A stretch of DNA of 64,000 nt. It comes from Turritopsis dohrnii. Its lineage: Eukaryota > Cnidaria > Hydrozoa > Anthoathecata > Oceaniidae. This document shows positions 1-12,454 of this stretch, one piece after another (position 1 is the first letter of the stretch; every line of letters begins with the position of its first letter). The stretch is taken from the NCBI GenBank assembly GCA_027922465.2, contig BQMF02000200.1:434001-498000 (forward strand), read 5' to 3'. Under the pieces are notes generated by a model. The model saw nothing but the letters and a program-made list of their open reading frames with translations, did not search any database and had not been told where the DNA came from. The position numbers and the translations under genes were made by a program.

Positions 1-805
1 GTAAAAAATTCTAAAAATATTCTTGAAAATTCATAATGGTTTCTCTTACGAAATCTCTTCTAAAATGTAATGGTATCAACGGGTATAATTGCTTTATAAC
101 GGGTCTTTAAATTTGTCCATCCGTCACGAATTTTTACTATACAATACTTACAACTATCTAGTTTTTAAAAATTTTAAATATAGTCATATAGTTTTAAGCA
201 TAGTACCAGGTTTGTATCAGGGTTTGAATATCTGGACTGACATTTGTGCAGCTCAAAATCATAAATAATCCATCGTAGCAGTCCTCTTCCAGATTGATGA
301 TACTCCAGGGAAAAGTTGTTTTATGAAATTCTTTTATATTGATGAATTACGCCATAATTATGAAGATTATAATGAGGCAAGGGCTGCAATGATACAATTT
401 ATGAATTTCTGTAAGGAGTATAGGATTGTTTCCCAACATTCACCTTGATTCACCTTAACTTGATGAGTAATGTACTTAATATCCTCTTTACCACTGAAAT
501 TTACGGTAGACGTTCCGGCTTTCTCAGAATGCGACGGTAAGGATCACAAAAGGTGCTACTGAGTTATTCCTTAAAGCAAATGATGTGTTTTCTTTTGGGA
601 TTTTTATAAAAAAACCTAAAAAAGGTTTGTAAGAATGTCAGCTATTACTGAGTGAGTCAGAGTTTATTTCAATGTGTATAACAGTGCCTTGAAAGAATAC
701 CTAAAATATTTAATATTTAACGCATCCTCCAAAGTATATTGTTGTATTGTCAAAATGTTTTAGCATCACAAAAATCATAAAATAGAATAATACATTCTTT
801 TTTTA
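1..805. other. Non-coding, upstream of the large membrane-protein exon
   Basis: I see no supported gene here. A polypyrimidine run ending in TTTTTTTAG stands immediately before the large open reading frame (AG at about 804). That makes this stretch likely to be intron or 5' flank. The exon carrying the signal peptide of the downstream gene is expected here or upstream of the window, but I could not pick it out. Confidence 0.4.
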
Positions 806-3800
806 GTGTATGAATTCCAGGTTCATTTCGTATCAGTTAATGGCGTGGATAACAGAACTTGTGGTAACACTATTGAACCTTGTCGATCATTGGGTTATAC
901 ATACTACCAAAAAGTGAGAGAAAATGATGTGATAGTTCTCATGAATTCAAAGTGTGATAGGTATGTGATTACCGAACCTATTTTATTGTCTAGTTTTATC
1001 ATCCACATTAAGGGAATGAATAAGAATGGCTGCGTACCAACAGTTACTGCAAGCAAAGGAAAAACAATATTTGATATACAACGGAATGTAACGAATATTA
1101 ACATCTCTATAGAAAGCCTCGAATTTTTGAATGTTACTTTAGTAAGTAGCGAGTTTCAAGCACTAGACATCAACATTACTAATTGTTACATCAAGGGCAT
1201 GACGCGGAAAGTTTTTCTTGAAGTAAATCTAACTGATCAGTCACATACATTGAATCCGAGAATCATTTCCATGCACAATTCTACAGTCATTTCAGCAGCA
1301 ATAACAGTGTCAAGCGTTGGTAAACACGTAAATTCCATCGTGAAAATTACCAACTCCAAAATTTTTAATGATTCAGTAATCAATATCATGAATTTTGAAA
1401 AATTTGTTTTGAATCGATGTCAATTCAAAGGACAAATGAACATGCAACGATACATAATTGAAGCTGAGAATGTGAGCACTATTGAAATAAATGAAGTGTT
1501 GTTCCATGACGTTACTTGTGGAGGACTTTTAAATGCCACAAACTCTAAATGTGTAATTCAAAATTTAACAGTAGGGCATGTCCTTGCAAATTTAGATTTG
1601 TTTTATGCCATAAATGACACGGTCATTTTTTCGGATATAACCTTTAGTAATGTGAAATGTAAAGAAATCATTGAAACTAGAAACCAGTACTCAGTATCAT
1701 TAAAAAACATTACTATTGAACATTCGATAATAACATATTCAGGCATTAGTTTACATAATATTAAGCACCTCAAAATGACTGAGGTGAACTTTGACAACTG
1801 CTCAGTGTGGCAATGTTGCAGAATTACTCACGTAACATCAGCAGTTTTATCCAAGTTTCATAATATAAACACAAAAACCATCTACAGTAATCTATATGTT
1901 CAGGAAGTAAAAAATATCAATATGACGGGGATAGACTTGGAAAACGGCACAGTGGGAAAGAATTGTTTTCTTTTTCTTAAAGTGATATCAGCAGTTTTAT
2001 CCAAGATTCATATTAAAAACACAAAAACCGACTACAGGTATCTATATTTTTATGATGTAAAAAATATCAAAATGACGGGGATAGACTTGGAAAACGGAAC
2101 TGTGGGAAAGAATGGTTTTCTTTTTATTAAAGTGATATCAGCAGTTTTATTCAAGATTCATATTAAAAATACAAAAGCCGACTACCGTTATCTATATTTT
2201 AAGGAAGTAAAAAATGTCAATATGATGGGGATAGACTTGGAAAACGGAACAGTGGAAACGAATTGTTTTCTTTTTCTTAAAGTGATATCAGCAGTTTTAT
2301 CCAAGATTCATATTAAAAATACAAAAACCGACTACAGTTATCTAAATTTTCAGAAAGTAAAAAATATCAATATGACGGGGATAGACTGGGAAAACGAAAC
2401 AGTGGGACTTTTTGGTGTTTATTTTTATAAAATAGAATCAGCAGTTTTATCCAAGATTCACATTAAAAACACAAAAACCGACCACAGGTATCTATTTTTT
2501 AATGATGTAAAAAATATCAATATGACGGGGATAGACTTGGAAAACGGAACAGTGGGAAAGGATTGTTTTCATTTTCTTAAAGTGATATCAGCCGTTTTAT
2601 CCAAGATTCATATTAAAAACACAAAAACCGACTACGGTTATCTATATTTTAAGGAAGTAAAAAATGTCAATATGACGGGGATAAACTTGGAAAACGGAAC
2701 ATCAGGGACTCATGCTATTAATCTTCAATCAGTTACATCATTGATTATATCAATGCTCCACATCAAACAGATAAATGCAAATAACGTTTTCATAAATCTA
2801 ACTAAAGTTGACAACATCAACATTTCGGAAATTTCAATCACAAACACAAAGAGTGATGGTTGCATGGAGATAGTTGATTCAAAGTTATCATCATTGTCTG
2901 GTATTTTAATAACTAACATGATATCAAACAAGGAAATGTTTAAACTGCATAAAGTTCAGAAATTCGTCATGTCTAATTTTAATCTTCAGAACTCTGAAAC
3001 AACAAAAGTTTTCTTTAGTTCATCTGATTCACTTTTGCGCACAACTAAGACTGTCACAACTAAGACTGAAGATGAATCATTTTCGGTTGTAGCGAAAGAA
3101 AGGAAAGAAGAAAGATTAAAGATGGAGGATACATTAGAAAGCATTTTGAAGTACAAAAAAAAAGCGTACAACAGAATTAATTCGAAATATTCACGGCTTA
3201 AATTTCCTTTTCCACTTCTTGAGAAGCTCAAAACTAGTGAACGCTTTATCCTAAATAATCATGTAAAAACTATGATGACGAGCGTCAAGTCACTACAACA
3301 AACCGGCTCATTAAAATTTCAAATATTTCATTTAACAAACATTAAATTAAGGAACGTAACATTTTTAATTGTAGTAGAAACAAGAAATGCCTATATACAA
3401 ATAAACAAACTTAGCATCAGCTACTCCAAAATTGGAAGAGCATTCAATTTTGAGGAATGTGATGCTGAAGTTATTTCTGTCATAAGTAGCTGTAACGAAG
3501 GCATCAGAGCTGTAAATTCTAACATATCCATTAAAAGTTCAACTTTCAACGTTTCTGAAACTGCTGTATACTACGAGAATTTAAAAGCCTCTGTTAATAC
3601 CATCGATATGAAGAATGTGGAGATAATTTCCTTTAAGAAGAAAGGACCAACAATTGTAATTAAAGGAGATCACTTTACCAACATAAGAATACATTATGTG
3701 AACGTTCATTTGAACCAAGTGATGTTGGACTTACCTGTAATACAAATTCATACGAAAGGAGATGTTATTTCAAGTATCGTTAACTATACTAATTCAACTT

Positions 3801-5857
3801 TATCATGTCCCGAAAATAATCTGCCTCACTATGCCATTCAGGCAGAAGACGTCTTCCGTTTTGAATATTATTGCAAGCCATGCGAGAAAGGTTCTTACAC
3901 AGTTATAGATCGAAACACCAATTTTTCTTTAAACACGAAACAAAACATTCTAACAAATATTGTAGAAAAACCTATTTTAGAAGGTTCTAGCGCTAATTTA
4001 GTATACCGTAGTACCACAACCATATCGACCTGGGCCATGAACAGTGTCCCAAAAAAGTATTGTAAAAAATGTCCCAGTGGTGGAACGTGTATTGGCAGAA
4101 TAGAAAGCAACGATAACTATTGGGGCTTACTTAATGAATCTACTGGAAACGTTACGTTTCACCATTGTCCCGATGGTTATTGTTGCTCCAAAAATACAAA
4201 CGCTTGTCAATCGTATAATACTTGTAATTCACATCGCATTGGAATGTTATGCAGCAAATGCCAAGATGGCTATAATGTGGATTATTTTTCTTCCAACTGT
4301 AAGCCCGCAACCAGCTGTAAACATCCTTCCATTTTTTGGCTGCTATTCATTTTGACCTCTCTATTATACGTTCTTGTTGTTGGATATTTAGACCAACTGA
4401 AAACACTATCTGATTTCTTAAAAAAAACCTTTCATTCCTTAAAATGTCTCAAGTTCTTTAAAGGAGACACAAGAGAAGAGGAAATCAATATGGAAACTAT
4501 TGAGCTTAAAAAATACAGCTCAACAAACCCTATCGATGACGAAAGCAAAGGGAAATTACTTCCTAATCAAATGGCATCGTCCCAGGAACCAGTTGAAGAT
4601 AAATGCCGCTGGAGTGGAATATTCAACATACTGGTTGGCTTTTATCAGTTGAAACAGTTGATAACTATTGATTTGAGCTTCAAGTATTCTCAGTCATCAA
4701 TAAGCACTTTCCTGGAAAATGTATTTAATATGGATTTCATCAAACTTTCTGGTCATTTTTGCCCATCATCAACGTTTAATGATTTGCAAAAGTATATTGT
4801 CAAGGATCTTTTTTTTACTCTTGGAATGATTGCTCCAGTCCTTATATTAGCTATATCAATGCATACGGTGTTTATACGGAAGAATTCAAAAAGAGCATTA
4901 GTAACTGTTGAGGATACAGAAGGACAGGAAGACCTCGAAGGATGTAGTAGCGCCGTTGTTCCAGAAAACATTAGTAATACAGATAATCTTCAAAAACATG
5001 ATATTTACGCGTCGCGACACCAACCAGAAAACATATCGTTCCTAACACGATGTTACTCTTGTTTGTTGCGCGTACTTGCAATGCGATATAAAAACCTGTC
5101 GACCTTTTCTTTGGTAATGATTCATTGTGTTACCATCGGCAATGCTGATGTTCTTTATGTATTCAGTGAATTGAAATGTTGGGGATTTACACAGTTTGTT
5201 TCATCCTCATTTCTTGCTTTATGGGTTGTTCCTTTTCCGCTTTCCCTATTTTTATCATTACATTTGCTAAAGTCACAGTACATATCCTCCGAACGATTTC
5301 TCATCTTCATGTTTGTCCCTGCAATCGTACCGTTCTATTTCATGTGGAAAGTTTGCAGTGACGTTTGCAATCTCCATATTGAAGAGAATAAATTAAAGTC
5401 AACAATCAGTTTCATTTTTGAGCAACCATATAAAAACAACATCATGTATTGGCATTCGTGGTTGCTTTATCAAAGATTAATCATGGCGTGTGTGGTTGTG
5501 TTTTGCATCGACCCTATTTTTCGACTGTCTTTTATTTTTCCTCTTTTGGTTTTGTTCTTGTTAGTTCACCTACATCTAAAACCATACAAAGACGATTTGG
5601 TTAATCAACTCGAAACTGTATCTATTTCACTGTTAATTATTTTTGCAGGTGTCAACACACTACGTTCAATCTTGTACGTTTACAGAATTGATAACGATCA
5701 ATCACTCACATCCGTGTTAAAGATCTATGATAGAATTGACGCAATGCTGACGCCTATTTCGTTTCTGATATTATATTTCACTTTCCAGGGATTTTTGAAG
5801 ATTTGGCAGAAGTATCGGGAGAGTTTGATTTCAAGGAGCAGGAAAAAATTAATTTGA
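806..5857 (+). CDS. Large beta-helix-like, Cys-rich, multi-pass membrane protein (partial 5' end)
   Basis: One exon encodes 1,683 residues from the first in-frame Met. A splice-acceptor-like TTTTTTTAG directly precedes it, and the first residues read like the start of a mature ectodomain rather than a signal peptide. The true start is therefore probably in an upstream exon. Residues about 10-1000 are Asn/Ile/Ser/Thr-rich with many N-x-S/T glycosylation sites and short recurring strands, as in right-handed parallel beta-helix proteins. Residues about 320-635 are near-identical 50-residue repeats. Residues about 1015-1170 are Cys-rich (CPSGGTC, CPDGYCC, CSKCQDGYNVDY), EGF-like in spacing. About eight to nine hydrophobic segments follow, from about 1175 to 1655, and the tail ends in a basic patch. 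I know similar beta-helix plus multi-pass proteins only as large uncharacterised invertebrate families. A receptor or adhesion role at the cell surface is inference. The frame is intact throughout. Confidence 0.75.
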   Translation: MYEFQVHFVSVNGVDNRTCGNTIEPCRSLGYTYYQKVRENDVIVLMNSKCDRYVITEPILLSSFIIHIKGMNKNGCVPTVTASKGKTIFDIQRNVTNINISIESLEFLNVTLVSSEFQALDINITNCYIKGMTRKVFLEVNLTDQSHTLNPRIISMHNSTVISAAITVSSVGKHVNSIVKITNSKIFNDSVINIMNFEKFVLNRCQFKGQMNMQRYIIEAENVSTIEINEVLFHDVTCGGLLNATNSKCVIQNLTVGHVLANLDLFYAINDTVIFSDITFSNVKCKEIIETRNQYSVSLKNITIEHSIITYSGISLHNIKHLKMTEVNFDNCSVWQCCRITHVTSAVLSKFHNINTKTIYSNLYVQEVKNINMTGIDLENGTVGKNCFLFLKVISAVLSKIHIKNTKTDYRYLYFYDVKNIKMTGIDLENGTVGKNGFLFIKVISAVLFKIHIKNTKADYRYLYFKEVKNVNMMGIDLENGTVETNCFLFLKVISAVLSKIHIKNTKTDYSYLNFQKVKNINMTGIDWENETVGLFGVYFYKIESAVLSKIHIKNTKTDHRYLFFNDVKNINMTGIDLENGTVGKDCFHFLKVISAVLSKIHIKNTKTDYGYLYFKEVKNVNMTGINLENGTSGTHAINLQSVTSLIISMLHIKQINANNVFINLTKVDNINISEISITNTKSDGCMEIVDSKLSSLSGILITNMISNKEMFKLHKVQKFVMSNFNLQNSETTKVFFSSSDSLLRTTKTVTTKTEDESFSVVAKERKEERLKMEDTLESILKYKKKAYNRINSKYSRLKFPFPLLEKLKTSERFILNNHVKTMMTSVKSLQQTGSLKFQIFHLTNIKLRNVTFLIVVETRNAYIQINKLSISYSKIGRAFNFEECDAEVISVISSCNEGIRAVNSNISIKSSTFNVSETAVYYENLKASVNTIDMKNVEIISFKKKGPTIVIKGDHFTNIRIHYVNVHLNQVMLDLPVIQIHTKGDVISSIVNYTNSTLSCPENNLPHYAIQAEDVFRFEYYCKPCEKGSYTVIDRNTNFSLNTKQNILTNIVEKPILEGSSANLVYRSTTTISTWAMNSVPKKYCKKCPSGGTCIGRIESNDNYWGLLNESTGNVTFHHCPDGYCCSKNTNACQSYNTCNSHRIGMLCSKCQDGYNVDYFSSNCKPATSCKHPSIFWLLFILTSLLYVLVVGYLDQLKTLSDFLKKTFHSLKCLKFFKGDTREEEINMETIELKKYSSTNPIDDESKGKLLPNQMASSQEPVEDKCRWSGIFNILVGFYQLKQLITIDLSFKYSQSSISTFLENVFNMDFIKLSGHFCPSSTFNDLQKYIVKDLFFTLGMIAPVLILAISMHTVFIRKNSKRALVTVEDTEGQEDLEGCSSAVVPENISNTDNLQKHDIYASRHQPENISFLTRCYSCLLRVLAMRYKNLSTFSLVMIHCVTIGNADVLYVFSELKCWGFTQFVSSSFLALWVVPFPLSLFLSLHLLKSQYISSERFLIFMFVPAIVPFYFMWKVCSDVCNLHIEENKLKSTISFIFEQPYKNNIMYWHSWLLYQRLIMACVVVFCIDPIFRLSFIFPLLVLFLLVHLHLKPYKDDLVNQLETVSISLLIIFAGVNTLRSILYVYRIDNDQSLTSVLKIYDRIDAMLTPISFLILYFTFQGFLKIWQKYRESLISRSRKKLI
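1775..2710 (+). repeat. In-frame 150-bp tandem repeat inside the membrane-protein exon
   Basis: The block ATGACGGGGATAGACTTGG and its neighbours recur with starts at 1922, 2072, 2222, 2372, 2522 and 2672, exactly 150 bp apart. A diverged first unit starts at 1775. Each unit encodes 50 residues containing the core NMTGIDLENGTVG, followed by a stretch like SAVLSKIHIKNTKTDY. Copies 2-6 are highly similar at the nucleotide level, which points to recent unequal exchange. The period is a multiple of three, so copy-number change keeps the frame. Confidence 0.95.
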
Positions 5858-8800
5858 TAATCTATTGTAACTTAACGTCTTTCTTGATTTTGATTTTTCT
5901 TGTGGTTTGTATATGGACATCACCTGAATGAATATTACTTTGTTATTTAGATTCAACTTCCTTTTTGGTCGCGTTGATGACAAACACTGCTTAGATCAGT
6001 ATTTTTTAAGGATAAAGTCAAAATGAAATCTTCTTATTTTCAAATATGTTGCCTTAAAGAACATGTATAATTTCAGTTATTTCCATACGTTAGATATTCA
6101 TAGGGACCATTAACATTTGTTATGAGCATACGTACTACAGCAGGTAAGTTTCAACTTGTTGAAAAGAAATGACGTAAATATATGTATATGTATTGAATTG
6201 GGTGTTGTCCTTGTATTTAAGACTATAACGCGTTCATTAAAATCTTTTCCTGCTGTCACGTGTTAACGGCTTCTACCTTCTATAATGGAATTAAATTTTT
6301 GTCGAGTAATTGTTTTGGTAATTGAATTAAGACCTTTTATTTGCATTCCGTGTATGTGATGGAGTATAGTGCCTACCTCTATGATTTTTTTTAAAGAAAA
6401 TGACAAATCCAATGAAAATTCTGTATCAAAATAAAAATTACATGTGTTTTATCTGAAGTCGGACTTCAACTGTAAACTCAGCGCATAGTAAGTGTTGTGC
6501 ACATGCTTGAAATTTAATGTTGACTTTGTGCATTTCCTTGGGATGAGATCCTATATAGTACACGATTGAACTTTTCAGACGATTTCACTGCATATCTATG
6601 ATAGGAACACTTTAAATACATTTTTTCTTTATCAGCAGATCAAACGAAACGTGGTGACTGAATCAAGATGGTTGGATGATGATGGCAAAAGCTAATAACA
6701 AGTAAAAGATATAACAGGATAAAACTCCATTCTCGTTATCTCAAACTTGAGGCTCTCTTGAACAAAAACCTTGATCCTGTCAACATGTATAACTTCGACA
6801 ACTACAATCCCTTCCTCTATCACAAACTCTACTATCTTAAGACTTTCACTACATCGAGTTAATTTTTAGTCCCTAGAGAGGAATTACAGTCCTTATCTTA
6901 AACTTTTCACAAAGCCCTGCTTATAAAAACCAGTCGATCCAAAATGCTATTCAAGTCTTTGAATCTTCGAAAGCTTTTAGAACGTTTTTAATCTTTATAA
7001 TTTCGGGTATCTTTTCACAATCTTTTATGTCTACAACAAGTAAAACATTAAAATCCGATATCTGAAACATTTCTTGTCGCGCCATCTTGAAAATGTCAAA
7101 CTTTTTATTCAATCTATTGAGAGCTCGAGATGGCAACACTTTGTATTTCATAGCTTTATAGTTTTATATTTCAGAAATCAAAAGTAGTAATACATATCCC
7201 TGATTGTCGGAGGATTTTCAATTTCTCGTAGATTTCTGGAATGCCTTTATTAAGCGAGAAACAAAGTTGATGACTAATTACTAATAACCTAAATTCCGGT
7301 AATTAAACTTTTGTTAATATCAATTAATTTCCCTTTAAAGGTTTTATCAAGTAAATGAATATTTAAGGATGGTTTGTGTTTTATTTCTGAATCATCATTC
7401 AGTGAATTTTCTAGAAATTAACAATAATAAAACAAAACATAAATTCAGGTGGTCTTCCACCATAAAAATTATTTTGATTTTCTGGCTTTTCTCATTATAT
7501 TGCATTTTTTAATTTATCATGGTGGTGTTATTTGTTTTTTTTAACCGGAAACGTGTAAAAATATGACATTTGAAGTGAGGATGTAAAGAGTGACTCTTCG
7601 AAAAGGTAGATCACAGTTTCTCTTGCTAAACAAGCGCTTTCGACAGAAATAAATACAAGAATGGCTATTATACAGTAATATGATATTTGAGTTTGCTGAT
7701 AACTGATTACTTTATTATGAATCATTTCTTAGTGGTTGCTTCTTCAGTTGATTTACGGAGTCTAACCAAAGCCTTTTGGATAATTATATCCTTCTTGTGA
7801 AATGAAATCTTTCAACCCTATTTGTTGCTTTTTGAGAACGCGTTCTAATAATTCCTCATGTATTTGATACTGGAAAAGTTGTATATATAAACGTATTAGT
7901 AAAAGTACCTAATGAAGTTATAATTGGTCAATTTGACGGTATTATAAAAAAGTATTCATTCATCTCTAAATCTGCTGACTCAGATTGTAATTATAAAAAA
8001 GTACTTTTCGCATGGACTTGTATCTTTAAAGATGTATCATTTTTGAAAAACTTTGATAAAAATGGAGACAATGTCGAAAGAGCATGGGAACTGTTACCAC
8101 ACAACTGTGATAACACCAGGGCGCTCGATCGCGAAATTATCGATAACTGCTTCAGAAGACCAACATCACCATCAATACCGAGAAATCGATGCTTGTGAAT
8201 GCCATATGAATTATATTGATGCTGAAAGTCCTTCTTGAATAACAATTCTGTGTCATACAAGGCCGTGTTGTGGGTTTCGGTGCTTTACAATGCAGTATTG
8301 CTATATCAAACTAATTGCCTCTACACTCATTATGAACTAAAAAAACGTTGAAAGGTATATTGGAATGTGAAATTTATAAATGTGTAACTTTTTAAAAGTG
8401 AAACTGATGCTACTTGGCCAAAAGTCGTTAACGCAAACTGCAGGAACTTGCAGCAACTTGTTCGCAAGTTAACTTGTGCAAGAGTTGAATTGGAAAAAAT
8501 CGCATTACACAAGCAAATCGCAGGACTATTAAATTGTTTTAACAGATTCAGAAGAAAGTTAAATTTTGTTCCTGTCATCAACTAAAAACTGAAATTTCAA
8601 AGCTTTGCGGAAAGTAACAAATGCGGGCTCATTACGTAGTTGCTTGAAGTAAGATACACCTCTACCGACAGCACTACCTGCTGGCTTCTAAAGTAATCGA
8701 TTTTGCCGTCAGAGCTTGCTGATGCAATGGTCGGAGTAGCTTTTAATAAACAGTCACCAGCAAGAAGATATTCCAATTAGTTTACTAACAACATGATTGA

Positions 8801-9167
8801 TGGTGGTAAATATGTGTGGTAATATGATGGCAAAGACAATTAAAATTGAAGAAAATTTTCATAATTAGCAGTTTATTAATGTTTAAAAGAAATCAATTTT
8901 TCTGAATATCAAGTTATTGTAATAGTATATTAAAAAGGGTTATTGTAACAGTATATTAAAATGTATTTTGTTGTGATGGATAATATTTACTGCAGGGATT
9001 CATCATTGTCATGTTTCAAGCATTTTTCTGGTTATTCCCATATTTATACGTTGTTGCTGCATTATAGGCGATGTTGATCTTACAGTCAACACACCTTTCT
9101 TAATAAAGACTAGTGAAGAAAGAGAATTAACCTAAACGTAATAATTATCACCAGAACACCTCAAAAA
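5858..9167. other. Gene-poor intergenic stretch
   Basis: I see no convincing gene. Reading frames are short (under 90 codons), AT-driven and without recognisable domains. The 3' untranslated region of the preceding gene should begin here. I found no tRNA or other RNA gene by eye. Confidence 0.5.
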
Positions 9168-9921
9168 GTGGGCGAGGTTGACTTTAAAAACTTTCTGTTG
9201 GGGTCCAAAGAATCAAGACTTCCAATTTACCCCATGGTGGCACGGACTAAACGTTATCGTAATTCCTTTTTTCCGTATTGCATTAACGAGTGGAACAAGC
9301 TGGATAGTCATATAAGGGATCTCCCTTCAATCTCACGGTTTAAGCGTGCTTTGTTTGATTTTGTTTGTCCAAAAGCTTCACCGACATTCCGAATCCATCA
9401 GAATGGTCTGTTTCTACTGACTCGGTTAAGGCACCTTCGGGAACATAAATTTCGACATTTCGACCATTGATCCGTTTTGTTTATATAGAACTAACTCGAT
9501 AGAAAATACTGAACATTTTCTATTGCAATACTCTTAATTTTCTAACGAAAGACACTTACTCTTTGACAATCTCAAAAAACTCAACGTGACATTTGTGCCA
9601 CGAAGCCCTGAATCTCTTTGCAAACTTTTGCTTTTTGGTGACTCAAATCTTTCAGATCATACTAATCATGATATTCTTAGTCATGTTATTACATTCAATT
9701 GTGGTACGAAAAGGTTTAGTGGTGCACTCTTTCATTGATTATTATAACTCCAACCTAGTTTTTATTTTTTTATTTTTCATTTATTTTATTTTGTCATCTA
9801 ATTTATTTTCGGATCCTACTTCTGGCGATATCGCCTTGAGCGCCTTGTGGAAGTAGGGACCTTTAACGTTTGTATTTGTATTTGTGTGCGTGATGATCAA
9901 TTCGATAAAAAAAAAAAAAAA
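9168..9921 (+). mobile_element. Decayed 3' end of a non-LTR retrotransposon
   Basis: The 100-residue frame at 9168-9470 contains RTKRYRNSFFPYCINEW, then FKRALFDFVCP and LLTRLRHLREHKFRHFDH. This is the typical C-terminal tail of animal LINE-type reverse transcriptase polyproteins. A stop falls at 9468, but recognisable tail sequence continues in broken frames to about 9700 (IENTEHFLLQYSNFL, then CHEALNLF and a TNHDILSHVI-like segment). Downstream is a 3' untranslated region ending in a poly-A run near 9907-9921. The copy is truncated at its 5' end and inactive. The reverse transcriptase and endonuclease domains are absent. Confidence 0.75.
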
Positions 9922-12454
9922 ATTGTAGTAACTGCCGTTATTTGTCATAACGTTTGACACAATTTGTAACACCCACCCTTATTTGCAAAAAAGATTGCCC
10001 CAACTTGAGTAAATTGAGAAACAATATCGTTAAGCTACCGGGGTAATGGAAATTGAGGACTCCCCTAGTCGCTATTGACTGGTAAATTAGCACATTTTCG
10101 GTACATTAAGATTCCAGTGAGTTCGTTCCACATAATAGCTAGTGCTTTTTATGACTTCCTTAAACATTTGTAAAACCATGAAGTAGGGGATGGTTTTTCA
10201 ATAATTTATAAGATTGAAATACATTGAAATACATCTTTCCCGAAATTACGTAATAGGTTTCTTAATCTGTTTCAAAACGAGACCATACTTGATAAAAATT
10301 GTAAACAGACTCGTGGCGAAAGGCTGAGGTGCAGTAGAAAATGATTTCTTATCCTTAAAAAGAGGTTTCTTTATTTCATTCTTATAAGCAGTAATAAAAA
10401 AAGAGAATAAATGTTTTTATCTGCATACATTTTTAAATGCTTGAAAGTCGTTAGATCATCATAGCGATAACTATGATGATGATAACTATGACAAATATGA
10501 TGATGATCATGTTTTATATTTCCATGAAGATCATTCCACATCAGCAAAACACACTACCGTATTCTCTCTAATAAGCGCCCGGGCGCTTATAATTTTTTTT
10601 TTTGAAATTAGGGGGGCGCTTATTAGAGAGGGGCGAAAATTGTAGAGGGGCACTTATAAAATTTTTTTTGTAATGGTCATGCCAGCCATAGTGCTAGCTG
10701 TGAACGGGACATTGCTTTTTATCATAAACTAGCCGCCAAGGCGGCGTCGCTCGCCGCCCATGTTCAGCCTGCGTAGTGTCACTTCCCAAAGAGTTCACGA
10801 AAATTAGAACTAAGGAATTGACAATAGAAATTGTTACCATCTTGTAGAGCTCGAAATTCTGAGCAAGAAAATGTATAGGATCATATGTCTATGACGCACC
10901 GTTTCGGAGATCTCGTCGATCAAAAGTTTTGATGACGTCATAGAGCTCCTCCCCAAAAATTTTGCCCAAATTTTTTCGTCACCCCATAGCCAATATCGCG
11001 GACCCCAAAAAACTTCAGTTATCCCTATTGGTTACCGAGATAATTATCCCTAAACGTCGCATTCGATTAGGGTCTCAATAGAATGGTTTCACACTGACGT
11101 TGCACAAAATAAAATAAAATAATCACTCTCACAACTCAATCTACCATTTTGTAGAATGATTGACAGACACCCGGAAAAAAAGATCAGCTTCATTGCGGTG
11201 AGGATCAAATATATAGATAGAGACAAATTTGTTTTGTTTCCAATATGTCAGATTTTCGCGAATAAACAGCCTAGCTTAAGAATGCACTAAATTAATAATA
11301 AAGAAACAAAGAACCTCGATATTTCTACTCTAAGATCCAGAAAGTTTGTACACATCTTGAAAAAAGAACATATAAAATCTACGTACAAACTTGGCAATTT
11401 TGCTTGCCATTTTCCTGGGCCATAATATTGCTTAAAAAGAAGTTAGATATCTTAACGGTATGTCAAAAAATAATAGATAATAAATCAAGAAAATTATTGT
11501 TTTTGAGCGAAGCTTTTCGTGTTATGACATCATCATGGCTGTTCTAAACTGTCAACGCTTTAACGGTATGTACCTAGGACAAAATAAGCATTAAGGTATG
11601 AAATCATGGGGAAGAATTTCAGATTGAAATGTATGTTTGTTTTTTTCTTGAGGAGGAAACCGAAAAATAAAAACAGGTAAAACCAAAAAGTGCTTTCGGG
11701 GTCATTTACCAGTCTCTTTATCTAACATATCTATGGTCGAATGAAAAATAGTGCTGTTATCTGTTATTTCCTTATAAAATATGCATGCAAGCTCTTAGAC
11801 TGTTCGGCCATTCAAAGAACTGTAGGAAACAAAACAAATGCCATTAGCAGTGGGCATTGATTTATGTTATGTAATTCAGACATTTGAAAAGTTTGTTCAA
11901 ATTTGTTGCTGCAATTATGCTACTTCAGTACTTCCTAGAATTTGTCATTCCGAAAATTTCAAAGGGATCAAATTCTGTATCAAAAGAAGAACAATAAATA
12001 AATAAATAAATAAGTAAAAGTGGTGATAAAAAGCAAAGTCAATCAAAGGAGAAATTTTTTATCTATTTGGTTTTCTTTTTACATTATTTTTTTTTTTTTA
12101 AATTGAAAGTTAATTGCAAAACCCTTTTAGATTTTTCTGAAACTTTATATCTCAAAAATTGATAATTTTCTCTTTCATTTATATTGAAAAATGTTCCTCG
12201 ATACAACTTCGAGCCCATGCTGATTAGCTTTTTCACTGCCATTTCACTGCACATCCAAAGGCAAGAAGCTCTAAGGACGAAATCTTATCTTAACCAATGC
12301 TCAGTAAAACGTTCCATATTGTAAAAACAACGTCAAGAATTGAAAGTTAAGCAGAAGATCAAAAACAGTAAACAAAGGAGGGAATTTTAAAGAAAAACAG
12401 AAAAGAGGACAGCTTTTGATAAGGATCCAACGTTCACCGTAAATGTGACAAATT
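9922..12454. other. Gene-poor stretch with an inverted-repeat element
   Basis: Apart from the palindromic element near 10.6 kb, I see no supported coding sequence. Simple repeats include GATGAT-type runs near 10460-10510 and an AATA run near 11995-12012. The upstream untranslated region or promoter of the innexin gene is expected near the right end, but no decisive motif is visible. Confidence 0.4.
10559..10680. repeat. Palindromic 'AATAAGCGCCCGGGCGCTTAT' type repeat
   Basis: TATTCTCTCTAATAAGCGCC is followed by its near-complement GGGCGCTTAT. A second inverted partner, GGGCGCTTATTAGAGAG, lies at about 10614-10630. The compact inverted-repeat structure and GC-rich core in AT-rich surroundings suggest a short non-autonomous element. 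No target duplication was identified. Confidence 0.5.
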
